NCBI GenBank assembly: GCA_900554835.1
Contig: USJD01000002.1
Location: 9,412 to 73,411 of the forward strand
Source of the DNA: an uncultured Prevotella sp.
GTDB taxonomy: Bacteria > Bacteroidota > Bacteroidia > Bacteroidales > Bacteroidaceae
Direction: 5' to 3'
Length of the DNA: 64,000 nt
A program made the translations under genes and the position numbers. Positions 25,249 through 34,135 of the stretch are shown piece after piece. The first letter of the stretch is position 1, and every line of letters starts with the position of its first letter. The notes under the pieces are model-generated. The model saw only the letters and a list, made by a program, of their open reading frames with translations, had not been told where the DNA came from and searched no databases.

Positions 25249-26088
25249 TTAATATTCATTTCCCTCATTCTTGATCACGCTTGGACCATCGATGAGCTCG
25301 GGTTTCGGTGCATTACGATTTACGCCATCATAAGCATTCCTTACATCCCCCATGCTGATGTCTATATCGCGATTTACAGGGCGGTCTGGATCATTCAGCG
25401 TATGAGAGAATAGCCATTGGTAGGTTTTCTTCATGTAGAAAACACGGGCTGGCATTCCATGGTTGGCGCCTTGCCACCAATCATAAATTAAGCGGGAATC
25501 ATTTCCGTCACGTTTTAATTTATCTACTACTACTTTGGATTGTTTTACGGAAACGGCTCTGTCGGCTGTGCCATGGATAATCCAAAATGGGAGCTTTCCC
25601 AAACCGCTTACATCTTTCAGGGAACAACCTCCACAGAGAGCCATTCCTGCAGCAATACGGTCGGGATAGGTGCCGCAGACATCCATTGTTCCATATCCTC
25701 CCAAACTCATGCCTAAAACATAGACACGGGTGGTGTCACAAGGATAATGCTGCTTCACCCAATCAAGCATATCCATCACTTTCTTGGGACTCCAAGCGCC
25801 TCCAGGGTTTTGGGGTACAAGCGTCAGGGCATCTATATCTCGGCCTTTCACAATGGCATCCAGCGGACCGTATCTTCTTACTCTTTCAAGGTTGCGACCG
25901 CATAGACTGGCACCATGAAGGAAGATGATCACTGGCGTTTGCTCCTGCGTATAGAAATAATCCACTGGTGTATAAACCCAGAAGTTATAGCCTCCAGGTA
26001 TCTCATTCTTTACTGCCCTAAGAAAATCGTATGCAGATATCTTTAAGACGGAAAGCAATAATATTGTCAAACAAAATATCTTTTTCAT
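25249..26088 (-). CDS. Secreted alpha/beta-hydrolase (prolyl oligopeptidase / carboxylesterase-like)
   Basis: A 279-residue protein from the ATG at 26088, which gives a clean signal peptide (MKKIFCLTILLLSVLKISAY); an upstream in-frame ATG at 26124 would add a non-signal extension and is less likely. Oxyanion loop FLHGASLCG near 56-64, nucleophile elbow GMSLGGYG with S128, acid D176 (HGTADRAV) and base H210 (GANHGMP) form a complete triad. The fold is that of dienelactone-hydrolase/prolyl-oligopeptidase-like esterases (PHB depolymerase/feruloyl-esterase type). Substrate is unknown. It is downstream of the lytic transglycosylase operon but separated by a terminator. Confidence 0.85.
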   Translation of the reverse strand: MKKIFCLTILLLSVLKISAYDFLRAVKNEIPGGYNFWVYTPVDYFYTQEQTPVIIFLHGASLCGRNLERVRRYGPLDAIVKGRDIDALTLVPQNPGGAWSPKKVMDMLDWVKQHYPCDTTRVYVLGMSLGGYGTMDVCGTYPDRIAAGMALCGGCSLKDVSGLGKLPFWIIHGTADRAVSVKQSKVVVDKLKRDGNDSRLIYDWWQGANHGMPARVFYMKKTYQWLFSHTLNDPDRPVNRDIDISMGDVRNAYDGVNRNAPKPELIDGPSVIKNEGNEY

Positions 26089-26103
26089 GTTGGCGAAATT
26101 ACA

Positions 26104-26148
26104 ATAAAAAATGCAGAAAACCAAGATTTGTCTTGGATTTCCTGCATT
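26104..26148 (-). terminator. Terminator of the SGNH-MBOAT-DHHW-LT operon
   Basis: On the minus strand AATGCAG (26148-26142, read as its complement) and a second stem around CCAAGA/TCTTGG form a long hairpin closing with CTGCATT and a run of six Ts (26110-26105). Confidence 0.75.
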
Positions 26149-26218
26149 ATTTCATATACTTTGCAACAAGTTAATATGCTTTCACAAACTATGGGATTTG
26201 TTTCTCAGCCTGTTGGAG

Positions 26219-27490
26219 TCAGACATGATATTTGTACTTCTTGGTGGCCCGCTGCGGTATGGAATGGTCAAAATTAGGTGATAAACCATTTCCTGTAGAA
26301 ACTCCTCCTCCTCTTGCAGCCCCACAATAGCTTGACCATCGCTGCATGATTTTGGAAACGTAATTGACGGTCTCACTTCCACGCATATAGCCACATTTGA
26401 TGATTGGCAATTTATAATAGGTAGGATCACTGAGCTTGAGTACAGATTCTGCCACATCATCCCAGCGATGCGGATTCCTGCCGTGTTGACGTGTCAGTGC
26501 CATCGCATCTCGGATATGCCATGGTCCTGCATTATAGGCTGCAAGTCGGAATTTCAGTCGCTCGAATGGGTCGCCTATATCCTGGAACATACGCTCGAAT
26601 TTTGCCATGCAAGTAGCCGATGCTGAGATGTTGACTTCCGGATTGGTGAGGGAGGATACTGGGATTCCTAATTCCTTGGCCGTACCAGGCATGATAGCCA
26701 TCAGTCCGCAATAGCCTGCCCATGATTTTGCATAGGTATCAAAACCTGACTCCGTATAGCATTGGGCTGCCATCAGTCGCCAGTCGATTCGTGCCATAGG
26801 GGCATACTTCTTAAACAAATGGTCGTATTTGCTGATGACGCCTCCTGCTGCATTGATCATAGGAGCATATACTTTGTGGATGATAAGTCCTTCTGAAAGT
26901 ATCTTCTTCTCCTCCTTTTGGACGTTGGCTAAGATATGGGGCGTAAACCAATGGTTTAATGCTTCTTCCAGAGATTTGTTTCCCTTGTTGACTGCCCATT
27001 GGACTGAGGCGGCCGTCTGATTGGAATCTTTCTCTTTCACAGTCTGGTAGGCGCCGCAATAGGCAATATCGTTGCGTTTCCCTTTCTTAAGCGGATAAGC
27101 GATTAAATCACCTTTGCCCTTTTTCAATTTGTTGATCATATCCAGGGTATCCTTGCAGAGTTCTACTCTTACCGAAACGCCTATGGAACTGGCAAATTTC
27201 TCACAGAGCAAGTAATCCTTACCTAAGCCCACTCCCTTATAGTCATAATAGGTAGAAGGACCTGACAGGGTCAGCATGATCAGCTCTCCATTGTTTTCTA
27301 TATCTGCGAGCGAGAAGGTACTGGCAGAGGAACTGGAGTCTGAAGCCTCAGCATCACCTGAGTCTCCATCCTCTATCACTGTCCCCCATGGCGTATATTC
27401 CGTCTTCTTATTTTCCTTCTTGCATGATACGGCTAAAGACAACAGACAGATGGTCAGTATTGCCGTACTAAAATATTTTCCTATTTTCAT
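26219..27490 (-). CDS. MltF-like membrane-bound lytic transglycosylase
   Basis: A 423-residue lipoprotein with lipobox LAVSC (C23). Residues ~65-210 form a periplasmic-binding-protein-like module (GELIMLTLSGPSTYYDYKG), as in MltF. The C-terminal SLT domain has the catalytic Glu E247 in AQCYTESGF, followed by GLMAIMPGTAKELG and AAYNAG (~317-322). It should cleave peptidoglycan glycan strands, releasing 1,6-anhydro-MurNAc. It starts one base after the DHHW protein gene and is the last gene of an acyl-transfer operon. A paralogue lies at 34136-35347, sharing the TPWGT motif just after the lipid anchor. Confidence 0.9.
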   Translation of the reverse strand: MKIGKYFSTAILTICLLSLAVSCKKENKKTEYTPWGTVIEDGDSGDAEASDSSSSASTFSLADIENNGELIMLTLSGPSTYYDYKGVGLGKDYLLCEKFASSIGVSVRVELCKDTLDMINKLKKGKGDLIAYPLKKGKRNDIAYCGAYQTVKEKDSNQTAASVQWAVNKGNKSLEEALNHWFTPHILANVQKEEKKILSEGLIIHKVYAPMINAAGGVISKYDHLFKKYAPMARIDWRLMAAQCYTESGFDTYAKSWAGYCGLMAIMPGTAKELGIPVSSLTNPEVNISASATCMAKFERMFQDIGDPFERLKFRLAAYNAGPWHIRDAMALTRQHGRNPHRWDDVAESVLKLSDPTYYKLPIIKCGYMRGSETVNYVSKIMQRWSSYCGAARGGGVSTGNGLSPNFDHSIPQRATKKYKYHV

Positions 27491-27491
27491 T

Positions 27492-29072
27492 TTATTCAGC
27501 CGGTTGCTTGTCGCCAGATTCTGTAGGCACGGATTCCGGCTTCTGTTTTTCTACATGCTGATTGTCATGTTGTTTATCATGCTTCTTGGTCGCATCATGA
27601 TGACTGCTCTGTTCTTTAGGCGAATCCTTCTTCGCGTCAAGCGTTTCATTCAATGCAGGGGTACTGTGTGTAACTTTCTGCTTTTTGGTAGAATCTGCAG
27701 TTGTTGACTTGGATGAAGTACTTGCAGAACTGATGCTTGGCAAGACAGTACCATTCTGATGGAGGAATTTCGTGTATTTCTTGCATATCTTATTAGAATA
27801 TGCATTGAAGATATTGTTGGCAAACAGAATATCGGTAATCTTATTATCGCTGACATATTTGCGCATATTCTTGGTGAAATATCGATAATCGACAACATGG
27901 ATTTCCTCAAAAGAATAGAACAGGTAGCCTGGAAGAGCATTTCCGAAACTATCCTTCAGAATCATGACGCGGCGATGATTGTTGACATTGGTTTTCACCC
28001 GGGTAATTCGGGTGTCACCGCCCATGAAGGTACAGTAGGCGCCACCATTGCCGTCTTTATACTTATAGAAGAAGATGCCTTTGTAAGGCTTTCCTTCGCC
28101 TATGACTTCGTAATTGCGGTTGATTTTATAATCCGTATAATAGGTTTCGTATTTTACGTTCTTTGGAACATAATAGACGAAATCTTCCGGGGCATTCTTC
28201 AGGGAAATATCATGAGAATAACCATACATACTTCCTACGTATCCATGTACCACTTTTCTTTCATAGCTCGAAAGCGGCTTGAATGGAACCTTTGCCACTT
28301 TAGCGAATTGCTGGGCTGCATAGAAAGCTCCAAGAGGTGCCCAGTGATGGTCGGTTCTGAGGAAGATGTTTTCTGCCACGTGTTTGCCCAGTGCAGTATA
28401 GACATCTACGGCATGAACATCCTTGTCTAAGTGAGCATAGATGTTGTTGATGGTTGGGCGTTCCTCATTAGAGCATCCCTTAGCCTTATCAGGACAATAG
28501 AAATCCACTGCAGTCGGAATGACCATGCAATATACATTTACCTTTGGTCCGAATACCTTTTTGTATTCATTTGCAGACTGGGCATAATCCACACCACCCT
28601 TGGAACTGCCGCCATAAGCCATCAAAGCTCTTACCTCTTTTCCTTTTCCAACGATGATAATACCACGGTTGGCGATTTTGGCATTCTCTTCTGCCGTAAT
28701 ATTATTCTTGTATTTACCTACGTTTCTCTCTCCCATTTCCAGCTCTTCATCTGTAGGCCCCGATGTCTCGGTGGCGTCTGCTGATGCATGGAAGGTTACT
28801 TTTTCCTCACCCACAGACATGCTGATGAGATCCTTTTCCTGCATACTCATTGACATGAAGATGTCACGGTAAGGTTCGCTATCGCTGAACCAGGAATTGA
28901 TGCTCTTGGTAAATTCACCGGACTTCAAAGTTTCCAGTGAATATTTTGGGAATTTGGCAAGCTCTCTCTTTTCAAGTGCAGAGTATGTGCTCCGAGGGAA
29001 GAACAGGAATACGATGGTAAATCCCAAGAACACTATACTCATGATTGATATGTATATATAATTCTGTTTCAT
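27492..29072 (-). CDS. DHHW family protein (AlgJ/AlgX-like), membrane-anchored, with disordered tail
   Basis: A 526-residue protein. Hydrophobic segment 7-25 anchors it in the inner membrane with the body outside. The family motif DHHW is at 241-244 (RTDHHWAPLGA), and the GDSL-like nucleophile block KDSFGNA is at 372-378 (S374). These residues correspond to the Asp-His and Ser of AlgJ/AlgX-type acetyl-transfer proteins. Residues ~445-526 are a Ser/Thr/Lys/His-rich low-complexity tail not seen in the neighbouring paralogue. It likely takes acyl groups passed by the MBOAT protein and moves them to a glycan outside (inference). Overlapping context: next gene is a lytic transglycosylase 1 base away. 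Confidence 0.85.
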   Translation of the reverse strand: MKQNYIYISIMSIVFLGFTIVFLFFPRSTYSALEKRELAKFPKYSLETLKSGEFTKSINSWFSDSEPYRDIFMSMSMQEKDLISMSVGEEKVTFHASADATETSGPTDEELEMGERNVGKYKNNITAEENAKIANRGIIIVGKGKEVRALMAYGGSSKGGVDYAQSANEYKKVFGPKVNVYCMVIPTAVDFYCPDKAKGCSNEERPTINNIYAHLDKDVHAVDVYTALGKHVAENIFLRTDHHWAPLGAFYAAQQFAKVAKVPFKPLSSYERKVVHGYVGSMYGYSHDISLKNAPEDFVYYVPKNVKYETYYTDYKINRNYEVIGEGKPYKGIFFYKYKDGNGGAYCTFMGGDTRITRVKTNVNNHRRVMILKDSFGNALPGYLFYSFEEIHVVDYRYFTKNMRKYVSDNKITDILFANNIFNAYSNKICKKYTKFLHQNGTVLPSISSASTSSKSTTADSTKKQKVTHSTPALNETLDAKKDSPKEQSSHHDATKKHDKQHDNQHVEKQKPESVPTESGDKQPAE

Positions 29073-29123
29073 GACTTTAAATGCAATTATTTAATATCAC
29101 AATCTATTATTTCTTCATTAGTG

Positions 29124-30137
29124 TTATTGGCGCAACATTCGCTCGAAGCCTCTTGCCGTGGATTTTGCATAGGCATGCTGCAAGTTGTTGGCGAAGAGAA
29201 TATCTGTGATTTGATTGTCATTGACATAGTTGACGATATTCTTTGTGAAATATCTGAAATCTACTACATAAATATCCTCAAATGAGCCGAAAAGGTATCC
29301 TGGCAAGGCATTGCCATAGCTATCTTTGATGATCATCAGTTTTCTTCCATTTCTTACGTCTGTCTTGACATGCGTTGTGCGCAAATCGCCACCCATGAAG
29401 GTGCAATATGCACTGCTGCTGCCATCCTTGTATTTGATGAAGAATGGTCCGGTGAAGGGGTCTGTAAGACTTGCCACTACCCTATTCTTACCCATGTTGT
29501 GACCGACATAGGTGGTGACATAATTGCTGTCTTTAGGAATATAGTAAATGAATTTCTCCGGAGAGTTCTTCACTGCGATGTCCTTTGAGTAATGATACAT
29601 ACTTCCCACAAAATTGTTGACCGTACGCTCTTCAAAATCGTTCAGATTGGGAACCTTTACCTGTGCTTTCTTTGCAAATTCACGGGCAGCATAGTATGCT
29701 CCTAATGGAGACCAATGGTGGTCGGTGCGAGAATAAATATCCTCATCTATGTGCTGCTTGAGTACAGGATATACGTTGACGATTTCTACGCCTTTCCCCA
29801 AATGCTGATACATATTATTGATGACCGGCTCTTCATCGCGGATCCATTCCTTGGCTTCTTCAGGACAGTACAGACCTGCAGAGGTAGGAACTATCATGCT
29901 ATAGATTCTTACATGATTCTTCAGCGTGTCCCGATACTGATTGATGGCAGCTGAATACCATGTTCCTCCTGATGCCAAACCGGTAAATGGTTCCAGTGCT
30001 CTGATCTGGTTGTTCTCTTTGCTGATGATGATGCCCGTTCTGGTTTTATAGCATGTGGAATGGGTTTCTGCCATCACTGTCTGAGCGCAGAATGAGCAGA
30101 ATAATGCAGTATTTATGAATGTATATAATCTTTTCAT
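29124..30137 (-). CDS. DHHW family protein (AlgJ/AlgX-like), secreted short paralogue
   Basis: A 337-residue protein with a cleavable signal peptide (hydrophobic ~8-22, ending VMAET). The DHHW motif is at 139-142 (RTDHHWSPLGAYYA) and the catalytic Ser block KDSYGNA at 271-277 (S273). It is closely related to the longer protein next door across the whole body, including the GAxYCTFMGGDxR block, but lacks its membrane anchor and charged tail. The pair probably arose by duplication. It sits 17 bases after the MBOAT gene, matching the AlgI-AlgJ arrangement in polysaccharide O-acetylation clusters. Confidence 0.85.
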   Translation of the reverse strand: MKRLYTFINTALFCSFCAQTVMAETHSTCYKTRTGIIISKENNQIRALEPFTGLASGGTWYSAAINQYRDTLKNHVRIYSMIVPTSAGLYCPEEAKEWIRDEEPVINNMYQHLGKGVEIVNVYPVLKQHIDEDIYSRTDHHWSPLGAYYAAREFAKKAQVKVPNLNDFEERTVNNFVGSMYHYSKDIAVKNSPEKFIYYIPKDSNYVTTYVGHNMGKNRVVASLTDPFTGPFFIKYKDGSSSAYCTFMGGDLRTTHVKTDVRNGRKLMIIKDSYGNALPGYLFGSFEDIYVVDFRYFTKNIVNYVNDNQITDILFANNLQHAYAKSTARGFERMLRQ

Positions 30138-30154
30138 TTTGGGTATATTTTAAA

Positions 30155-31597
30155 TTAGAATCTGGTGTAAATGAAGGCATTGTTGGTGGCTCCTACAAGC
30201 AAAGCTACGCTCAGCGTGAGGAGGATAATGGACACCACCGTGCGAGTTACAAGACTGATGTTCTTTTTCATCCTTGTATTGTTTGGCAGGTATCTGTTAT
30301 ACAACTTTGTCACCGTATCATATACTGGAAGACAGAACAGAATACCTGCCACCCATAACCAGAAATTGTCCATGCATGCACTTTCTGCTGCAAAGTCATA
30401 TACGTTCTTGGCATTTCCGATGAACGCATCGAAGAAATGTTGCATCTTGGTAAAGTCATCAAAATAGAAAATTCCCCATCCGATGACGACGAGCAACAGA
30501 CTGTATATATGCAGCAGGAATGAAGGTATCTTATCCTGCACCTTCAGCAATGTATATTTCTCGGCAATCACGATGAAGCCGAAATAAAGACCCCAGATGA
30601 TGAAATTCCAGCTGGCTCCGTGCCACATACCGGTCAAGAACCATACCACAAAGATGTTAAGAGGCTGGTGGCGTCGGTTTCCTCCCATTGGAATATAGAC
30701 ATAGTCGCGGAAGAAACTACCTAATGACATGTGCCATTTTCTCCAGAAGTCTGAAATGGATGTGCAGCAATAAGGATGCTTGAAGTTCTCTGCAAAGTGA
30801 AAGCCTAAACATCTGCCCAGTCCTATGGCCATGTCACTATATCCTGAGAAGTCGAAGAAGATCTGAAGCGTGAAGGCTAATATGCCCACCCATGCTCCAA
30901 AGGTAGATAAATTCTGAAGACCGTTGGCAAGGAACTGGTCTGCTATCTCTGAAAACTGGTTGGCAAGAATCACCTTTTTACCCAATCCGATCAAGAAACG
31001 ATAGCAACCTTCTACGATGTCATACTGTCTTACCTTTCTGTCTCTGATTTCCAATGCCACAATATCATATCTGACAATAGGTCCTGCTATCAGCTGCGGG
31101 AACATGGAAATATAGAGAAGCAAGTCCTGGAAACGGCGCTGGGCTGGCGCTTCACGGCGATATACATCTATGAGATAGGATATGGACTGGAAGGTATAGA
31201 AACTGATACCGATAGGCAGAGAAATCTTTGGAATGCCTACTGGAATACCTATCGAATTGAGTGTTGTGGCAAAGAATCCCGCATATTTGAAAGTACCGAG
31301 TAATAAGATGTTGCATATCAAACCGATTACCAATGCCCTTTTGCGGTGGGCTTGCTGGCTGTCTATGCCAAGACCGGCAAAGTAGTTGACCATGACGCTG
31401 AACAGCATCAGGAAAACATATATTGGTTCGCCCCATGCATAAAATATCAGTGAGAACAGTACAAGTATCGCATTGCGTATATTTGCTGGATGCTCGCCAG
31501 TCTTGAAGAATTTCTTATCCAACAAGTAGGCTAACAGATAGCACAACATAAAGGCTGGTAAGAACGCAAAGATGAAAAATAAATCGGAAAATACCAT
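30155..31597 (-). CDS. MBOAT family O-acyltransferase (AlgI/DltB/PatA-like)
   Basis: A 480-residue inner-membrane protein with ~10-11 hydrophobic segments. The block FPQLIAGPIVRY (166-177), RKWHMSLGSFFRDYVYIPMGG (286-306) and TGMWHGASWNF with the invariant catalytic-type H326 are the hallmark of the MBOAT family that includes AlgI, DltB and peptidoglycan PatA. It should carry acyl groups (usually acetyl from acetyl-CoA) through the membrane. Flanking DHHW proteins supply the extracytoplasmic partner. The acceptor is not shown by sequence; the two lytic transglycosylases nearby point to cell wall or exported glycan. Confidence 0.93.
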   Translation of the reverse strand: MVFSDLFFIFAFLPAFMLCYLLAYLLDKKFFKTGEHPANIRNAILVLFSLIFYAWGEPIYVFLMLFSVMVNYFAGLGIDSQQAHRKRALVIGLICNILLLGTFKYAGFFATTLNSIGIPVGIPKISLPIGISFYTFQSISYLIDVYRREAPAQRRFQDLLLYISMFPQLIAGPIVRYDIVALEIRDRKVRQYDIVEGCYRFLIGLGKKVILANQFSEIADQFLANGLQNLSTFGAWVGILAFTLQIFFDFSGYSDMAIGLGRCLGFHFAENFKHPYCCTSISDFWRKWHMSLGSFFRDYVYIPMGGNRRHQPLNIFVVWFLTGMWHGASWNFIIWGLYFGFIVIAEKYTLLKVQDKIPSFLLHIYSLLLVVIGWGIFYFDDFTKMQHFFDAFIGNAKNVYDFAAESACMDNFWLWVAGILFCLPVYDTVTKLYNRYLPNNTRMKKNISLVTRTVVSIILLTLSVALLVGATNNAFIYTRF

Positions 31598-31662
31598 TAT
31601 GTTTTATTTTTATTTATGTTTTGTAAAACTTTCTATTTTGACTGAGTGTCTGTTTGATTCAG

Positions 31663-32463
31663 TTAATACAACAGCAGACTTTCTAATTGGTTGGCAATGA
31701 AGTAACCATTTCGTTTGGCTCCCTTGCTGTTGGTGTGGACTCCATCTGTCGTAAAAATCCTGCTGTAGATTTCTCTTGTTCCCTGAATGGTTCCCCCATA
31801 ATCCAGGCGGATGACCGATAGGCTCATATAATGGCCGCATTCTTCTATGATGTCGCCAATTTTGTGAATACCAGTAACGCCAGGCTTGCCTATCTGCATC
31901 GGTGTTATCAATACAATCTGTGCGTCAGGGAAAGCTTCCATTATCTTTTCGCAACTGTATCTGACAGATTCTGCAAGGGAGGTCACCTGATGAATCGGTT
32001 TCCTTAATACGGTATTGGAAGTCGCAGAAAAAACCTGCTGTGGAGTTTGGGAAAACAATTGAGGTCTGGAAGATTTGAACCAAGCATCATTCGTTCCAGC
32101 CATAATCATAATCAGGTCAGGCTGAGGTTCCTTGCCTTTTTTTGTTGCTTGAATCAATCTCAGTACTTGATTGAAAATGACATTGTTATCCGTCAACTTC
32201 TCAGAATATTCCTCTGTATTGATTTTTGTTTTAGAACAATTAGTCCAAGTAGCGCCACTCCTGGCATAACTTTTACAGGTAGAAGGGGAAAATCTCTCTT
32301 TGAACCATTTGCTCCAACCTCTGTCTTTGTCGCAATCATCTCCACCTATGAACGTATTGGAATCACCCAATAAGACAACATGCAGGTGAGAATGATTGGC
32401 TGCTGAGATATTAGTCATAAAGCCTATGACCATTAATATCCCTAAAAACAATTTTATCTTCAT
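31663..32463 (-). CDS. SGNH/GDSL-family hydrolase, secreted
   Basis: A 266-residue protein with a signal peptide (hydrophobic ~5-20). SGNH blocks: GDSNTF (block I, Ser in LLGDSN), a Gly-containing ARSGATW, GTNDAWF (block III, Asn) and DGVHTNSKGAK (block V, Asp-His). The family includes acyl-esterases and acetyltransferases such as PatB. First gene of the operon with MBOAT, DHHW and lytic transglycosylase genes. It may be the O-acetylesterase or the transferase of the same pathway (inference). Promoter TTTG-N20-TAATTTTG lies 49 bases upstream. Confidence 0.88.
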   Translation of the reverse strand: MKIKLFLGILMVIGFMTNISAANHSHLHVVLLGDSNTFIGGDDCDKDRGWSKWFKERFSPSTCKSYARSGATWTNCSKTKINTEEYSEKLTDNNVIFNQVLRLIQATKKGKEPQPDLIMIMAGTNDAWFKSSRPQLFSQTPQQVFSATSNTVLRKPIHQVTSLAESVRYSCEKIMEAFPDAQIVLITPMQIGKPGVTGIHKIGDIIEECGHYMSLSVIRLDYGGTIQGTREIYSRIFTTDGVHTNSKGAKRNGYFIANQLESLLLY

Positions 32464-32511
32464 TTTTTATTTCAGTCTCATTATCAAAATGTTATCTGTC
32501 TAAATCGGGTG

Positions 32512-32543
32512 CAAAATTACAGTTTTTTTTGTTAATATGCAAA
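32512..32543 (-). promoter_or_regulatory. Promoter of the SGNH-MBOAT-DHHW-LT operon
   Basis: Minus strand: TTTG (32543-32540), 20 nt, TAATTTTG (32519-32512). Confidence 0.7.
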
Positions 32544-32552
32544 CTTTCAGAA

Positions 32553-32591
32553 TAAAAAAATCAGGAAAGATGAATTTCAACTTTCCTGATT
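32553..32591 (-). terminator. Terminator of the LT-symporter operon
   Basis: AATCAGGAAAG / CTTTCCTGATT form an 11-bp perfect stem (32559-32569 with 32581-32591), with a T-run on the minus strand (32560-32554). It lies 34 bases past the symporter stop and just before the next promoter. Confidence 0.85.
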
Positions 32592-32625
32592 GTATTTATA
32601 ACTAATAGAACAGTTCTTTCCTATC

Positions 32626-34110
32626 CTATATCCTGCTGGATTTTTTTATCCATGCCCCTGCTTGATTTTTTGCGTGGGCAAGGAGAAATTTTTGCGTTAT
32701 TTTTTGCGAAAATATGTATAATCCGCTAAATGTGATGAGTCCGTTGAGCATCAATAATTCATAACCCAATTTGTAGCCCAAATGATGGGATGAGTACCAG
32801 TCGATTGCATAACAGATAATCGGACTCAAAATCGCAATATAGGGGGTTATTTTATCATTGGTTCTCCGTTTTGTCAAGATTCCAAATCCAAATATTCCCA
32901 AAAGGGGTCCGTAGGTGTAAGAGCAGATAATGTATATGGCATCTATCACACTTGTTGAGTTGATCTGCTTGAAGAGGATGATGAAAATAATAAACAGAAT
33001 GGCGACGCCAAGATGCGTATATTTTCGCAGTTTTTCATCCTTTGGAGAATCCATGATATCTACGCAAATGCTGGTTGTTATCGCCGTAATGGCTGAGTCG
33101 GCACTGGAAAAACTGGCTGCCACAATACCGATAGTAAAAAATACGACAACGATATTGCCCATGTAGCCTGATGCTGCAAACATCGGCAATAAATCATCCG
33201 GTGATTCCGGGAAAGGCATTTGCTGCTTTTGTGCCAATAATATCAGCAATATGCCTAATGCTAAAAACAGCAGGTTGGCTGGTACGAAAGCAAAGCCATA
33301 GGTACACATATCTTTCTGGGCATCACGAAGCGTCTTGCAGGTGAGATTCTTCTGCATCATGTCCTGATCAAGTCCCGTCATGACTATGACCACGAATATT
33401 CCACTTAAGAACTGCTTCCAGAAATTCTGTCTTGAAATCCAATCGTCGAAGACAAATATCTGCGAATATTTACTGTCACAAATGGCATGGTAAGCCTCCA
33501 TCGGAGTGAAGTCCAGGCATTTGATGGTATAATAAATAATCAGGATTAAGGCAGAAAACATACACAATGTTTGGAACGTATCTGTCCAGACTAATGTCTT
33601 GATTCCACCCTTGCGGGTATAAAACCATATCAGCATGACCATGACGGGAACTGTCAATATGAATGGGATTCCTAAATTGTCTAATACAAACTTTTGCAGG
33701 ATGATGCATACAACATAAAATCTGACTGCGGCTCCTATGATTTTGGAAATGATAAAAAAGGAAGCACCGGTCTTATAGGAATGATAGCCCATCCTATCTT
33801 TCAGGTAAGAATAGATGGTCGTTAAATTATGCTTATAATATATAGGTAATAGGAAAAAGGCTACGATGAAATAGCCAAAAATAAAACCGATACACATCTG
33901 CAGGTAGGTCATGTTCATCTTGTATGCCATTCCCGGTACACTGACAAAAGTGATTCCGCTGATGGATGCGCCCACCATTCCGAAGGCCACCATGTACCAG
34001 GGAGACCTGCGGTTTCCCCGGTAAAAGGTTTCATTATTTGCCTTGTGTGACGTGATTTTACTGAATATCAGCAATATGCAGAAATAGATAAGTATTGTAG
34101 CTAAAATCAT
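32626..34110 (-). CDS. Sodium:solute symporter (SSS family)
   Basis: A 494-residue transporter with ~13 hydrophobic segments. The N-terminal FYRGNRRSPWYMVAFGMVGASISGITFVS is the SSS start, GMVGASISGITF carrying the conserved sodium-site Ser/Gly region of helix 1. SFSSADSAITAITTSICVD in the second repeat matches the SSS helix 8 signature. Substrate cannot be read from sequence. It is 25 bases after the lytic transglycosylase gene and in operon with it, so uptake of a cell-wall sugar or peptide product is possible but unproven. Confidence 0.9.
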   Translation of the reverse strand: MILATILIYFCILLIFSKITSHKANNETFYRGNRRSPWYMVAFGMVGASISGITFVSVPGMAYKMNMTYLQMCIGFIFGYFIVAFFLLPIYYKHNLTTIYSYLKDRMGYHSYKTGASFFIISKIIGAAVRFYVVCIILQKFVLDNLGIPFILTVPVMVMLIWFYTRKGGIKTLVWTDTFQTLCMFSALILIIYYTIKCLDFTPMEAYHAICDSKYSQIFVFDDWISRQNFWKQFLSGIFVVIVMTGLDQDMMQKNLTCKTLRDAQKDMCTYGFAFVPANLLFLALGILLILLAQKQQMPFPESPDDLLPMFAASGYMGNIVVVFFTIGIVAASFSSADSAITAITTSICVDIMDSPKDEKLRKYTHLGVAILFIIFIILFKQINSTSVIDAIYIICSYTYGPLLGIFGFGILTKRRTNDKITPYIAILSPIICYAIDWYSSHHLGYKLGYELLMLNGLITFSGLYIFSQKITQKFLLAHAKNQAGAWIKKSSRI

Positions 34111-34135
34111 TGTTCTGATCGTTTAAAAAGGGATT

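Noticed and set aside
26182..26460. Minus-strand frame overlapping the end of the first lytic transglycosylase
   Set aside because: Different frame of the same region; the SLT domain frame is clearly the coding one.
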